64,000 nt of DNA from Cyanodermella asteris (lineage: Eukaryota > Ascomycota > Lecanoromycetes > Ostropales > Stictidaceae): positions 487,150-551,149 of the forward strand of contig UYJD01000002.1 in NCBI GenBank assembly GCA_900618795.1. The letters are read 5' to 3'. Each line of letters starts with the position of its first letter. Position 1 is the first letter of the stretch. The notes under the pieces are model-generated. The model saw nothing but the letters and a program-made list of their open reading frames with translations. It did no database searches and had not been told where the DNA came from. The translations under genes and the position numbers were made by a program. Positions 1 through 9,953 of this stretch are shown in pieces.

Positions 1-1515
1 ATTCCCGAGCGTGTTGTCCACGCAAAGGGTGGCGGAGCTCACGGTGTCTTCACCTGTACCGACCCCATTTCTGAGCTTACCGTTGCCGACATCTTCAGCA
101 CCAAGGGCAAGACTGCTCCTTTGGTCGTACGGTTCTCCACCGTCGGTGGCGAGAGCGGTTCCTCGGACTGTGCCCGTGACCCCCGTGGCTTCGCCGTCAA
201 GATCAAGACCGAGGAGGGTAACTGGGACATTGTCGCCAACAACACACCGGTTTTCTTCTTGCGAGACCCTGCCAAGTTCCCTCACTTCATCCACACCCAG
301 AAGCGCGACCCGGCCACCCACTTGACTGGCGCTGATGACTCGACCAACTTCTGGGACTACGCTTGCCACAACCCCGAATCCATTCATCAGTTTATGATCC
401 TTTTCGGTGACCGTGGTATTCCCGATGGCTGGCGCCACATGCACGGCTACTATGGCCACACCATGAAGTTGGTCAACAAGGATGGCGACTGGGTCTACAT
501 GCAGCTGCACATGAAGTCAAAGCAGGGCTGCAAGTTCCTGACCCAAGAGGAGTCCGCCACCAAATCTCCGGACTACGCTCAGAAGGATCTCTACGAGGCC
601 ATCGAGCGTGGCGAGTTCCCATCGTGGTCTGTTGAGATTCAGACGATGACTCCTAAGCAGGCCGAGGACCTCTGGGAGAACCACAAGATCAACGTCAACG
701 ATCTGACCCACGTCTGGCCGCACAGCATGTTCCCTCTTCGCAAGGTTGGCGAGTTCACACTTAACGCCAACGCGAAGAACTACTTCGCCGAGATGGAGCA
801 GGTTGCGTTCAACCCCAGCAACCTGGTCCCTGGCATCGAGCCCTCCAGCGACCCCGTTCTGCAGTCCCGTCTCTTCTCGTACCCCGACACCCACCGCCAC
901 CGTATCGGTGCCAACTACACCCAGCTGCCCGTCAACGCTCCTGTTACCAGCTACCACTTTGCCAATTTCCAGCGTGACGGACAGATGGCATTCTACAACC
1001 AGGGCTCTCGTCCGAACTATCTGTCCTCCATTGAGCCTATCAGCTTCCGCAAGCGCACTGTCAACCTAGACAAGGCTCACGGCCACTTCATCGGCAACAC
1101 CATCACTTTCATGTCTGAGATCCGTCCCGAGGACTTCAACGCCCCACGCGCATTGTGGGAGAAGGTCTGGGACGAGCCCGCTCGCCAACGTTTCATCCAC
1201 AACATTAGTGGTCACATGAGCACTTGCCGCTACAAGGAGATCATTGCTCGCGAGATCACAATCTTCAGAATGGTCAGCGAGGACATCGCCAGCCGCCTGG
1301 AGAAGGCCACCGGTGTCCAGGGCTACAAGGACATCTCCGGCATGAACTTTAACGGCACACACAATGGCATGGCTGCCGATCCGAAGAATCGCCCTGCCAA
1401 CTACACCACCGATGCCATTAGCTTCTCCGGTGGACACTCCAACGGCGCTCCCATCAGGGGCACTCACGTCAGCGGCGCTGCTGGTCAGCCTCCCGTCGTC
1501 CCCATCAAGGCGTAA
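1..1515 (+). CDS. Catalase, small-subunit heme type (5' truncated by window edge)
   Basis: Monofunctional heme catalase, converting hydrogen peroxide to water and oxygen. The reading frame is already open at base 1, beginning IPERVVHAKGGGAHGVF, which carries the distal heme histidine, so the start codon and a short N-terminus lie outside the window. Further family landmarks are the VRFSTVGGE block, the active-site asparagine region (GNWDIVANNTPVFF), and the proximal heme tyrosine in RLFSYPDTHRHR. About 504 residues are present and the protein stops soon after the catalase-related domain. This fits the small-subunit clade rather than the ~700-residue secreted or spore catalases, which carry a C-terminal flavodoxin-like domain. 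The C-terminus (PVVPIKA) lacks a classical SKL-type peroxisomal signal, so cytosolic versus peroxisomal location is open. No intron is needed in the visible part. Confidence 0.96.
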   Translation: MPERVVHAKGGGAHGVFTCTDPISELTVADIFSTKGKTAPLVVRFSTVGGESGSSDCARDPRGFAVKIKTEEGNWDIVANNTPVFFLRDPAKFPHFIHTQKRDPATHLTGADDSTNFWDYACHNPESIHQFMILFGDRGIPDGWRHMHGYYGHTMKLVNKDGDWVYMQLHMKSKQGCKFLTQEESATKSPDYAQKDLYEAIERGEFPSWSVEIQTMTPKQAEDLWENHKINVNDLTHVWPHSMFPLRKVGEFTLNANAKNYFAEMEQVAFNPSNLVPGIEPSSDPVLQSRLFSYPDTHRHRIGANYTQLPVNAPVTSYHFANFQRDGQMAFYNQGSRPNYLSSIEPISFRKRTVNLDKAHGHFIGNTITFMSEIRPEDFNAPRALWEKVWDEPARQRFIHNISGHMSTCRYKEIIAREITIFRMVSEDIASRLEKATGVQGYKDISGMNFNGTHNGMAADPKNRPANYTTDAISFSGGHSNGAPIRGTHVSGAAGQPPVVPIKA

Positions 1516-1934
1516 GGGAGCACAACTTTTGAATGATTTACGAGTTTTAGATGGGTAACCTCTTAGCTAGGAGATTGTATCGCCTACCATTTTAAAAGGA
1601 TTTTGTTATGTATATATCAGCGAATCAATTTTGACGCCTTACAAACCTTCAACACCACTCCAGCCGTCCACGTATTCACCCACGAAATTCTTTCTGTGTC
1701 AGTCATAGAAGTCCTGTGCAAGTTCTACGAGTACGATAATTGCTGATTCATCATCCTCTCGGCGTCACATCAGACGTGCGATGAGTGAGGCGTGTGGTCC
1801 AAAGTCAAGGGTTTAGAATATTCTTTACAAGTCGAAAGTTGTTAGAGCTAGGATTTGGACGCCTTGGTTTATTGTCACCTTGATTACAATCGGATCGGGT
1901 GTTTATGATCACAATTGATGTTGACCGTAATATG

Positions 1935-1984
1935 CGTCTGCCATCGTCTTCCACCGTCTGCCACCGTCTGCCACCGTCTGCCGT
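1935..1984. repeat. Five-copy 10-bp tandem repeat (CGTCTGCCAC unit)
   Basis: Five head-to-tail decamers with units CGTCTGCCAT, CGTCTTCCAC, CGTCTGCCAC, CGTCTGCCAC, CGTCTGCCGT. The two central units are identical and the outer ones differ by one or two bases. It lies upstream of the transposon relic and outside any gene. Confidence 0.85.
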
Positions 1985-2226
1985 TATCTAGAACACTTGC
2001 ATGAAGGCTTCGAGCCAACCAGATGAAAGTCTACGCGCACATCGAAGTTACATCACTAGAATTTGGTCTCGAGGAAATGCGTGTAGAAGCGCTCAGCGAT
2101 TCAGCACTTCGGGATGCGAGAGGCTCAATTTGGACGCCCGAATTCGCCTCCCAAACTTCGACGCCTGTTCCGCAAAGCCTACATTCAGGAGGTAGCTTTC
2201 ATCAATCCTCCGGTCAGTTCGCGATG

Positions 2227-2251
2227 NNNNNNNNNNNNNNNNNNNNNNNNN
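2227..2251. other. Assembly gap (25 N)
   Basis: Twenty-five consecutive undetermined bases. The gap sits just upstream of the transposase relic, so the 5' part of that element cannot be read here. A fixed-size N run may not reflect the true gap length. Confidence 0.98.
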
Positions 2252-2318
2252 TACACAGTCAACCACCCCGTGCCCGCGTTACAGCAAGGTATGTTTGATC
2301 TTCTTAGAAGATCTTTAC

Positions 2319-2678
2319 ACCGAGGAACACCCGCGGACTAACCAGTGGGTATACCTGGAGATCCTAAACCATATTATCGCGTTAGGATACTACCAGGGAG
2401 ACCTCTAGGTCTAAGGCAACGCCAGATATCACACCTCAGAGGCTATAATGGCTCGTCTTAAGGAGCTCGAGGTATGGTTACAAGACCATCCACCTCAATC
2501 TCTAGATCTGAATCTGATCGAAAACTTCTGGTTTCACCTTAAAAGGCGCGTTTTCGATATCGACCCGAGCCTCAAAACCGCAGAGGGACCGCGCGTAGAG
2601 CGAAAGAGAAGGATACGACAAGCAATTGAACAAGTAGTAGACGAATGGAATAGCGATGATGAGTGGCAGTTACCGTAG
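2319..2678 (+). mobile_element. Degenerate Tc1/mariner-type DNA transposon, C-terminal DDE transposase fragment
   Basis: The frame through 2448-2678 encodes DHPPQSLDLNLIENFWFHLK, which matches the Tc1/mariner signature (PPYSPDLNPIENLW) around the third catalytic acidic residue; the glutamate of IENFW is kept. Upstream in the same frame, GNARYHTSEAI corresponds to the usual QDNAxxHTS block with the second catalytic aspartate, here replaced because the motif is interrupted by two stop codons at about 2403-2411. A hydrophobic stretch (NQWVYLEILNHIIALGYY) precedes it. The N-terminal DNA-binding part is not recognisable and the assembly gap lies just upstream. I could not find convincing terminal inverted repeats. 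Transpositionally dead relic, probably one of a family elsewhere in the genome. Confidence 0.75.
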
Positions 2679-3181
2679 CAGCTAACCAACTCAATGAAAG
2701 ACCGCCTCGAGCAGGTCAAACCTGTCTACGGTAGACAAACAAAGTACTAGCAGATAGAACAAATCAAAACCTTCATTATGAACTATTTACATGAATTAAC
2801 GGCCTCATATCGACCGAGTTAGGCAACGTTGAAGTACGTGGTGCTGGTGCCAAGCAAAAAATGGATACATACTTTCCGGGATACATGTATTTGAGGCATC
2901 AACGACCACAAGTCCGGGTTCATCAACCTCCTGTCCAAAAATCGACCGGGGAAAGGCTACAGAAATGAATTAAGGCTTACCATCGGAGCACGCGAGGTAG
3001 GAATCAAATTCCACAAAGGTACTTGCTGCAAATAACTCAATTATTAGATGGATATCTATATCATGCGCTCTCGTAATTCGTATCGGAGGCCCCAGCACTT
3101 GGAGCTCCAATTTCAGGATTTTATCTACATGTGACACGCGCGAGGCCGCGTCGTGGGCCCCAGACTGGCTTCAGACGATAT

Positions 3182-6154
3182 TCAATATCTCCTCTGCGGT
3201 CTGCGATAATTGTCGTAATTGGTGTCCTCGAAATCGCCGTTGTTTTGAACGGGGGTGTAACCAGATCTCCATTGGTTGAGGCCAAAGACCTGAGGTTCGT
3301 TCAGTTCTTCGCCAGGCGTAGCGTGATCGAAGCCACCATGCCCATAGCCCATTGGCTGAGCAGTATCAACGAGTCTGCGGGCACTACCGGCATGCGAGTT
3401 CTGCTGGTAGAGAGTTGGTCTCTGTGCGGCACCGTCGCTTCCAAAACTCTCTGTACGATAATGTTGGGCCGCGTTGAATCCATACCCCTGTGCGGGATTG
3501 TGGCCATACGGCCCTTGTACTGGTGGCGGGCGGAAAGCCGGGTGGTCTTTGAGTCCGGGCTCTGGCGTACCTGACCTTGTGAAAGTGCTCTCAGAACCTG
3601 CATCGTTGCTCATGAAAGTCGCGGGAGTCCCGCTTCGTTCGATGTCAGCTCCTCTGCCATAGAGCTCACCGCCTCCACCAAACTGGTCTCTGAACTCTGC
3701 GCGGTTCTTGAAGTTCTCAAAGTCCAAGTCGGCCTCATTGACAACCTCAAACATGTCGCTGATGCCCCCAGGTGCCCTTTGGCCTGGATGGCCGGCTTTC
3801 ATGCCCGACATTTCCAAGTCGTGACCGCCGACACTACCCACATCATCATTCAACCTGCCTCTGTAGATTTGGGCCAGCATATGTTGAGCCTTGGCATGGA
3901 CCATCGGAGTCATCAATGGCCTCGTGAGGACAGGGTTAGTCAAGCGCGAGCTGACATGATTGATCCTCTTCTTGGCGTCGGACATTGCCTCGGCGTCGGC
4001 ATCAGTTTTCATCACCGCTTTGGTGTAGTAACGGACCTGCATGGCGTAGGTGCGGCCGATCCAAAGCTTGAATCCAAGGATCAGGAAGGGCAGCGGCGCC
4101 ATACATGCAAGCATCGTCCAACTGCCGAAGGCAGCTTTGACAACGACAGCACCGACCAGGTTTTGCAGTAGAGTGGCAAAGAGCATGCGGTTGTGAACGA
4201 CGTTCCAGTACATTCCACCCGACTCCGTCTTTGTTATGAAGACGTACAGCAGGAGGTATTTCTTGAGCCAGGCCTCGAGGGCGAAAATGAGCAGAGTAAT
4301 CGGTAGGACGATTGGCTGGATAGTCGAGTAACATGTGGCCACGGTTGCGTAGTAGAGAAAGTAGTTGTAGTAGCTGGCGTAGTCGAATGGTGGCGGAGCC
4401 GTGGCCTCGATGAGCTCTCTCGGGGTTGATGCCATGACGTGTCGCTGGAACCACTGAAAGATCATGTTCACGAGCTGGGCCAGGTCGACCGCAGCTCCAA
4501 TATTCCTCTGTAGCAGCCATGCAATCCAAAAGGGGGAAAGATTGCAAAGTGACGTCAGCAAGGCATTAGCAAGAGTTTGACCCTGTTCTTTGATATCCTC
4601 CCAGATATTGTGGCCCAACGAGCCCGAGTTGTTGGCCTGGATGATAGATGTGATGAAGCTCCACAAAGCCGAGAAGATGGAGAAGACGATCAAGTTGTTG
4701 AAGACAAAGAAAGCATACAGCTTGTGAATGACATGTCTCTCTCTGGATGTTCTAGTCTGATCTCCAGCACGTTCAGAAATGCGCCGAAAAATGCTGGGGA
4801 GAAACAGGTAGAAAAGACTGAAGATGGCGGGCGACAGCACAGCCTGGATAGCTCCCCACAAGTCGTTGTGCGTCTCGTAACTCAGCTTGAAAGCAGGCCA
4901 GATCGAGGCAAGATTGGCAAAATTGGCGAGGAAGATAGCAATAAAGGCGTTGGGGACGATGTATAGACCTGTCAGGAGAGTAACCCAAAGATTTGCGGTG
5001 AAGAGCTTGCCGGCGCGGGCCTTGCGTGATAGCCTGAGGTTCTTCCAGATGATGTCTTTCGGGGTCGGCGATAGCTCTATGGTGGCGCCCTGAGGACGTT
5101 TGCGGCGAGAGGCCCAGGCGACTTGATGAGCGTCAGAAATAGACTCGTAGGTTGCAAAGCCATACGGCTCTGGATTCCTCTTGTCAATGGTCTCTCGCAT
5201 GTCCCTGATACGGACCTCGAGGCTCTGAATGCGATCAGTCAGGTAGTCGATGGCATCAATTTTGCCGTGTGCCTTGCCTGGAGCGCGCATCACGGGCCGA
5301 TTGAGGGGCAATTTATCGGGATTCTTGAGATACTTGGCAAGCACGCTCTCGAGCTTGCAAACAGTCTTTTCGTGCTCTTCCAGCAATTCAGGAAGCTCCT
5401 TCATGTTGCGGCCGATAGCTGTCTTGGGGATCGAGTGAACTTGGCTAGCAGAATCCACAAGCTTGAAAATGCCCTCGTCGGAGCGGCTTGGTTTTGGGAC
5501 GTCGGTGAGCATTAGAGAGCGTCCATGTACACTGTTCTGGTAGTCGGGACTTTCAAAGTATGCTTTCCGTAGCCTCAGGACGGCTCGGTAGTTCACCCAG
5601 AGGAAATAGAAGATTATAACGTCGGAAAGGTAAGCAAAGACAACATGGGCCCACATGGGGTTGCGATATACTTGTCTCGGAGTCAATTTGAAGAGGTACG
5701 TTGTGGTTTGGTCGGTTGGGGTCCCTTCGGCACGCTTGTCAGGTATACCAGAGAGATCCGTGTAAATCATGTGTACTGGGATCAGGACGCCGCATCCGAC
5801 CACAGAGAGCACGATGAAAATGTTGCGCAGCATCTTGGTGAAACGGATGAAAAGAGCACCATCCATTCCAATCTTGTCAACCAGATCCATCTCTTTCGTC
5901 TTTACAATCGGACTGATCCATGCGAAGATGCCCTTGCCGATTGGCGGCGGAGCATGCTTTTTATCGGCATGCTTTGTCTTTGGGGCGTAAATGGCCGTGT
6001 GATGCGGACGCAGCAGAGAAAAGAGCAGGCCAACAAGGAGCATGAGGCCGAGAGATAGACCGAGGGCGACAAAAATCGATGTTGCTTGTGACTGGGAAGC
6101 GAACGGATTGGCCAAATCGTCCAAGATGGTCTTGCCGGTATCTTGATCACCCAT
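3182..6154 (-). CDS. Csc1/RSN1-like calcium-permeable stress-gated cation channel (DUF221/TMEM63 family)
   Basis: Large multi-pass membrane protein of the DUF221/CSC1/TMEM63 family, whose members act as hyperosmolarity- or mechano-gated cation channels. The ATG at 6154 (MGDQDTGKT) is the first in the frame, giving 990 residues with no intron. Visible order: TM near residues 26-48, a short cytosolic stretch with the conserved IGKGIFAWISPI, TM near 107-129 and another around 180-200, a long cytosolic loop (about 200-380) containing the SLMLTDVPK block, then a cluster of TM segments to about residue 720 (WRLQRN-type LLQRN and QPIVLPITLLIFALEAWL helices), and a hydrophilic disordered C-terminal tail rich in G, S, P and Y. 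It is divergent with the Ubp16-like gene across a 1.2 kb spacer. Family assignment is firm; gating stimulus and ion selectivity are inferred. Confidence 0.93.
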   Translation of the reverse strand: MGDQDTGKTILDDLANPFASQSQATSIFVALGLSLGLMLLVGLLFSLLRPHHTAIYAPKTKHADKKHAPPPIGKGIFAWISPIVKTKEMDLVDKIGMDGALFIRFTKMLRNIFIVLSVVGCGVLIPVHMIYTDLSGIPDKRAEGTPTDQTTTYLFKLTPRQVYRNPMWAHVVFAYLSDVIIFYFLWVNYRAVLRLRKAYFESPDYQNSVHGRSLMLTDVPKPSRSDEGIFKLVDSASQVHSIPKTAIGRNMKELPELLEEHEKTVCKLESVLAKYLKNPDKLPLNRPVMRAPGKAHGKIDAIDYLTDRIQSLEVRIRDMRETIDKRNPEPYGFATYESISDAHQVAWASRRKRPQGATIELSPTPKDIIWKNLRLSRKARAGKLFTANLWVTLLTGLYIVPNAFIAIFLANFANLASIWPAFKLSYETHNDLWGAIQAVLSPAIFSLFYLFLPSIFRRISERAGDQTRTSRERHVIHKLYAFFVFNNLIVFSIFSALWSFITSIIQANNSGSLGHNIWEDIKEQGQTLANALLTSLCNLSPFWIAWLLQRNIGAAVDLAQLVNMIFQWFQRHVMASTPRELIEATAPPPFDYASYYNYFLYYATVATCYSTIQPIVLPITLLIFALEAWLKKYLLLYVFITKTESGGMYWNVVHNRMLFATLLQNLVGAVVVKAAFGSWTMLACMAPLPFLILGFKLWIGRTYAMQVRYYTKAVMKTDADAEAMSDAKKRINHVSSRLTNPVLTRPLMTPMVHAKAQHMLAQIYRGRLNDDVGSVGGHDLEMSGMKAGHPGQRAPGGISDMFEVVNEADLDFENFKNRAEFRDQFGGGGELYGRGADIERSGTPATFMSNDAGSESTFTRSGTPEPGLKDHPAFRPPPVQGPYGHNPAQGYGFNAAQHYRTESFGSDGAAQRPTLYQQNSHAGSARRLVDTAQPMGYGHGGFDHATPGEELNEPQVFGLNQWRSGYTPVQNNGDFEDTNYDNYRRPQRRY

Positions 6155-7394
6155 GTTGAATGTATGTCGGGATGCAGAGGTGTCGTTGCTGCCGGCAGCA
6201 AATGAGGTGGAAGAGGATGGCAGCGAGGAAGACGTTTCCAAACGAGCGGCAGATGACCTGAAACGTTAAGCAGGACCCTGAGAGGTGAGGCGCAACGCAA
6301 ACACGGGTCAAAGAAGCTCTTTGTTGGGTAGATAGGCCAAAGAGCAGACTCCAGGTGAAAGGTGAGCAGACCGGGTAGCGAGCGTGGAAGTAATGCAGAC
6401 GTTGGAAGCAGGGTGGAGTGAAGGGGGCAAAAGCAGGTAGATGTTGAGGGCGTGGGGAGGGATGAGTGAGTGTTTAGAGTTTTGGGGCAGCGTGAAGACA
6501 AAAAGCCGGCTGCGAGATGCGAGCGTCGGCGACGTCAGTAATGTCTAACGCCAACTTCCATTGCCGCCCGCAACTCAGTTCGTGAAAGCCGCCGAGGCGC
6601 CGAAAAATAGATGCAGACGCTGCTTCGGGCGACGAGCGACTCGCATTTCATCCTTTGACGCCCTTTGTCGCCCTTTGATCGCTTCCTTGGCTCTGCTGGG
6701 CAAAAGCCATCTGAGAAAAGCTCCAACATGTCGATTCCGCTCTCGAGCCGTCCAAGCACTGGGCCCCGCAATCGCCATCGTAATGCGTCCTCCACCTCTT
6801 CTTTGCCGGCTGACATTGCATCGTGAGTTGATGGCATTGCGATCCTTAAGCTGGCATACCACCTCTCCTTGCGCCATCGATGCTGTAAACTCGAGTCCAT
6901 CATTGGAAGCCCTGGATTTTTTTTTTTTGCAATGTTCACTTTCGCCGTGGTCATGTATTGTTTTGGTTATTTTGACGTGACAAAATAGAGAACAGCCTTC
7001 AAGTCGCTGCCTATTCATTCCCGGAACATCGGATGACAGTAAGCACCATCCAGCACCTGTTGTGCAAGCGTTGAGCGTTGAGCTTCCGGCCAATGAACGC
7101 AACGCTCATGCAGTGGTGCAGCATCGGCTTCTCTGCTTCTGCTTCTGCTTCTGGAACGAAGCGTGCGGCGGAATGACGGCCGCTCCGCAAAGCCTCTCCG
7201 TCTTCGCCCAAGATCCCCTTGTGGCTTTGGCTTCACCATCCGCTTCGACGCTGGCTCGAGCATTGTTGCATCACACCGCTATTGCTATCTGACCAGCATG
7301 GACACGACCTGACTGCTATCGCTCGCTCTGTCACCTTGTGGCAGCCAGCAGACACCGTACCGGCTCATATCGCTCCCTGCGCCGATCCCGCACC
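6155..7394. promoter_or_regulatory. Divergent intergenic region between channel and deubiquitinase genes
   Basis: About 1.24 kb separating two start codons that point away from each other, so it must hold both promoters. Visible elements are a poly-T run near 6919-6929 and a TTCTGC-type pyrimidine-rich repeat at about 7132-7152. I see no TATA box that I trust and no third gene; short frames on both strands lack family signatures. Confidence 0.6.
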
Positions 7395-9455
7395 ATGCCG
7401 GACAGACCGTTGACCGTTCTAACGTACGCCGCATCAGCCTCTCTTGCTGCCGTTGCCCTCATATACTTCTTCAACCCGAACTATATCATCGACGGCGAAG
7501 GCAACTCCGGCCAACTGTCCCGCCGCGCGCGCATCAACAGCGTTGTGGGACTTTACAATCCGGCCAACGATTGCTTCATCAACAGCATCCTTCAAGCTCT
7601 GGCCGGCCTCGGTGATTTGCGCGTATACTTGATACGGGAGCTACATCGCAGGAGCTTGGATACGAACAAGGACGTATACCAAATCGCAGACGTCAACGAT
7701 AGTGATGGCAAGCCCGTGGATCGGCGCAAGCTTCATAGCTTGCTCGACGCCGAGGTCACACGCGGTCTGAAGGAGATATTAGACCGATTGAACGAAAGGC
7801 CTCTGCAGAAGAAAATCATCAGTGCTGCTCCCTTCATTGGGGTGCTCGAGTCGGCCTTTGCGACCCGCGTCAATCGCAACCAACAGGATGCACAAGAGTT
7901 GTTACAAGTCGTCGCCGAGCGCATGGCGGACGAGTATGCTGCCGGCAAGGATGCACGAAAGAGATCACGGGACGCAGCAGATGTGACAGCGGACAAGTCT
8001 GTAGATAATGTTGTAGGGGACGAAGCAAAGACCGGGCGGAGGACGACTCTGAATCAGGACGAAAAAGCGATCCAGCAGGCAGCGGAAGAGGTCGGAGGCC
8101 ACACAGAGAGAAGCACGTCCATACCCACAACATTGATCAATGGAGACGCCGTCGAGGGTGCCGAGGGGATGTCTGCAGACGAGGCGCCCGGAGAGGAGGG
8201 GTTTCCTTTGGAAGGACAAACACAGTCTCAAATTGAATGCCAACACTGCCATTTCGTCCCAAAATCGGCGCCTTCTTCGTTCATCATGCTGACGCTTTCT
8301 GTGCCGCACCAGAAGACATCCTCGTCGCTCAACGAATGTTTCGACGGAGTGTTCAAGACCGAATACATTGACGACTACAAATGTGATAGATGCCGCCTTC
8401 AGCATGCACTATCAAACCTCGAGAACGAGCTGCCGCGGGCAAAGTCCGCACATCATAAGGAGAAGCTACAGTCAGATATTGATAGACTGAGGAAAGCAAT
8501 TGAAACAGACCCAGAAGATCCGCCAGAAGACATTCAACTCCCGGACAGCAAACACGCTCCTGCTCGGCGCATTGCACGCTCCGTCGCCATCACCTCATTT
8601 CCAAAGATCCTCGTTGTCCACTTATCCCGATCTGCATACGACCCATCTTCTTTTTCATCCAAGAATAATGCCAAAGTCGTGTTCCCCGAAAAATTGGCAC
8701 TTGGCAGCCTCCTCGACCGACGGAATTACCGGTTGCTTGGTGTCGTGACACACAAAGGCACACATTATAGCGGTCACTACGAGACTTTCCGGCGTCAGCA
8801 CATATATCCACCGTCTTCCACCCCTCACCATGATAGACAGAGAGGGCCGTACGGTAGCAACATGCCTACGCCCCAACCCAGCCCCAAACTTGGCTCTATG
8901 GCTGAGCCCCAGGAAAGTCCAAGTACGGATCCGCAGCCCGACCTTTATGACTCCGACGAAGAAGAAGCTGGACACGACGGAAAAGAGCACGGAGCCCAGA
9001 GTCAATCGAGCGATAGGCAGGCTTCCTCAGAATCATCGATAAAAACCCAGGGCACAATGCCACAGCCCGAATCACCATCAACAACGCTTTCCCCCCGAGA
9101 TTCAACATCGACCTTACCTCGCGAGTCCATGTCGACAATTCCCACCCCATCATCCGTCCACCGACCTGACTCGAGCATCCGCTCCCATACTCCGTCATCG
9201 TTGGATGTGCGAGAAGACAGCAGCCGGGCCTCAGATCGGACGCGTACGAGCTCGAGACAGCGGGTCCGAAACAAGATTGAGGAAGTCAAGGAACAGAAGA
9301 AGCAGGGGCGTAGGAAAAAGCAGGCTTTCAGGGAAAGCCAGCGATGGTGGCGCATCAGCGACGACAAGGTCAAAGAATGCAAGACGAGCGACGTGCTGGG
9401 AATGCAGAAGGAAGTGTACATGCTGTTCTACGAAATGGAGAAGGTGCATGGATAA
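7395..9455 (+). CDS. Membrane-anchored ubiquitin carboxyl-terminal hydrolase (Ubp16-like USP)
   Basis: Ubiquitin-specific protease of the C19 family that removes ubiquitin from substrates. The ATG at 7395 (MPDRPLTVL) follows a CACC context, giving 686 residues. A hydrophobic N-terminal segment (about residues 7-26) followed by FFNPNYII resembles yeast Ubp16, which is anchored in the mitochondrial outer membrane. The Cys box is GLYNPANDCFINSILQAL with Cys60. The His box is THYSGHYETF with His461. A CQHC...CDRC pair forms the usual USP zinc ribbon, and WWRISDDKV near the C-terminus is the third box. Between the His box and that last box lies a roughly 180-residue disordered, Ser/Pro/acid-rich insertion, so the catalytic fold is split. 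No intron. Mitochondrial location is inferred from the anchor and similarity to Ubp16. Confidence 0.92.
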   Translation: MPDRPLTVLTYAASASLAAVALIYFFNPNYIIDGEGNSGQLSRRARINSVVGLYNPANDCFINSILQALAGLGDLRVYLIRELHRRSLDTNKDVYQIADVNDSDGKPVDRRKLHSLLDAEVTRGLKEILDRLNERPLQKKIISAAPFIGVLESAFATRVNRNQQDAQELLQVVAERMADEYAAGKDARKRSRDAADVTADKSVDNVVGDEAKTGRRTTLNQDEKAIQQAAEEVGGHTERSTSIPTTLINGDAVEGAEGMSADEAPGEEGFPLEGQTQSQIECQHCHFVPKSAPSSFIMLTLSVPHQKTSSSLNECFDGVFKTEYIDDYKCDRCRLQHALSNLENELPRAKSAHHKEKLQSDIDRLRKAIETDPEDPPEDIQLPDSKHAPARRIARSVAITSFPKILVVHLSRSAYDPSSFSSKNNAKVVFPEKLALGSLLDRRNYRLLGVVTHKGTHYSGHYETFRRQHIYPPSSTPHHDRQRGPYGSNMPTPQPSPKLGSMAEPQESPSTDPQPDLYDSDEEEAGHDGKEHGAQSQSSDRQASSESSIKTQGTMPQPESPSTTLSPRDSTSTLPRESMSTIPTPSSVHRPDSSIRSHTPSSLDVREDSSRASDRTRTSSRQRVRNKIEEVKEQKKQGRRKKQAFRESQRWWRISDDKVKECKTSDVLGMQKEVYMLFYEMEKVHG

Positions 9456-9953
9456 GCGATAACGATACTACTCATCGTCGGCTCGGCTCGGAGCTGTAGA
9501 TGTACATAGAGAACGAATGCAATGTCGGGCGATAAGCCTGTCTCGTCCGAAGCCTCAAACCATCAAATGCGGCTGAACATGTAGACCAAGCAGACCCCAA
9601 CTGCGAATACAATCTCCAGGCTAAGACTGCTTGTGTTATATAACAATTCGGCAGCCTACTGCTTCGGCCGAATATTTGATGATTTTAAGAGAACGATCTA
9701 TCCAAGGCTCAGATCTGGCGTGCTGACGAATACGTGAGCCTTGGTTAGTGGTGCCCTCCTCGGCTATTCAGGCTCAGGCTTATTAGAGGTAGGCAACACC
9801 GAGCTGCTGCCATCTCTTCCGGCTGCAACAACAACCTGTCATGCCACGACTGACTACCTTGCCTACCTACCGGCCTACTCACGGACATCCAACAGACCGG
9901 TTCGCATGCAGCTCAACACGGCCGGAAGTGGGCACTGATCTGCCGCGCCGACC
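9456..9953. other. Spacer between two co-oriented genes
   Basis: About 500 bp holding the 3' end of the deubiquitinase and the promoter of the F-box gene. I see no TATA box, repeat or RNA gene that I can support. Confidence 0.5.

Larger units (their letters stand above)
1516..3181. other. Repeat-bearing spacer between catalase and the Csc1-like channel gene
   Basis: Contains the catalase 3' region (AT-rich, TATGTATATAT near 1608), a 10-bp tandem repeat at about 1935-1984, a run of 25 unknown bases at 2227-2251 and a dead Tc1/mariner transposase fragment (about 2319-2678). No intact host gene is visible. Confidence 0.7.
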
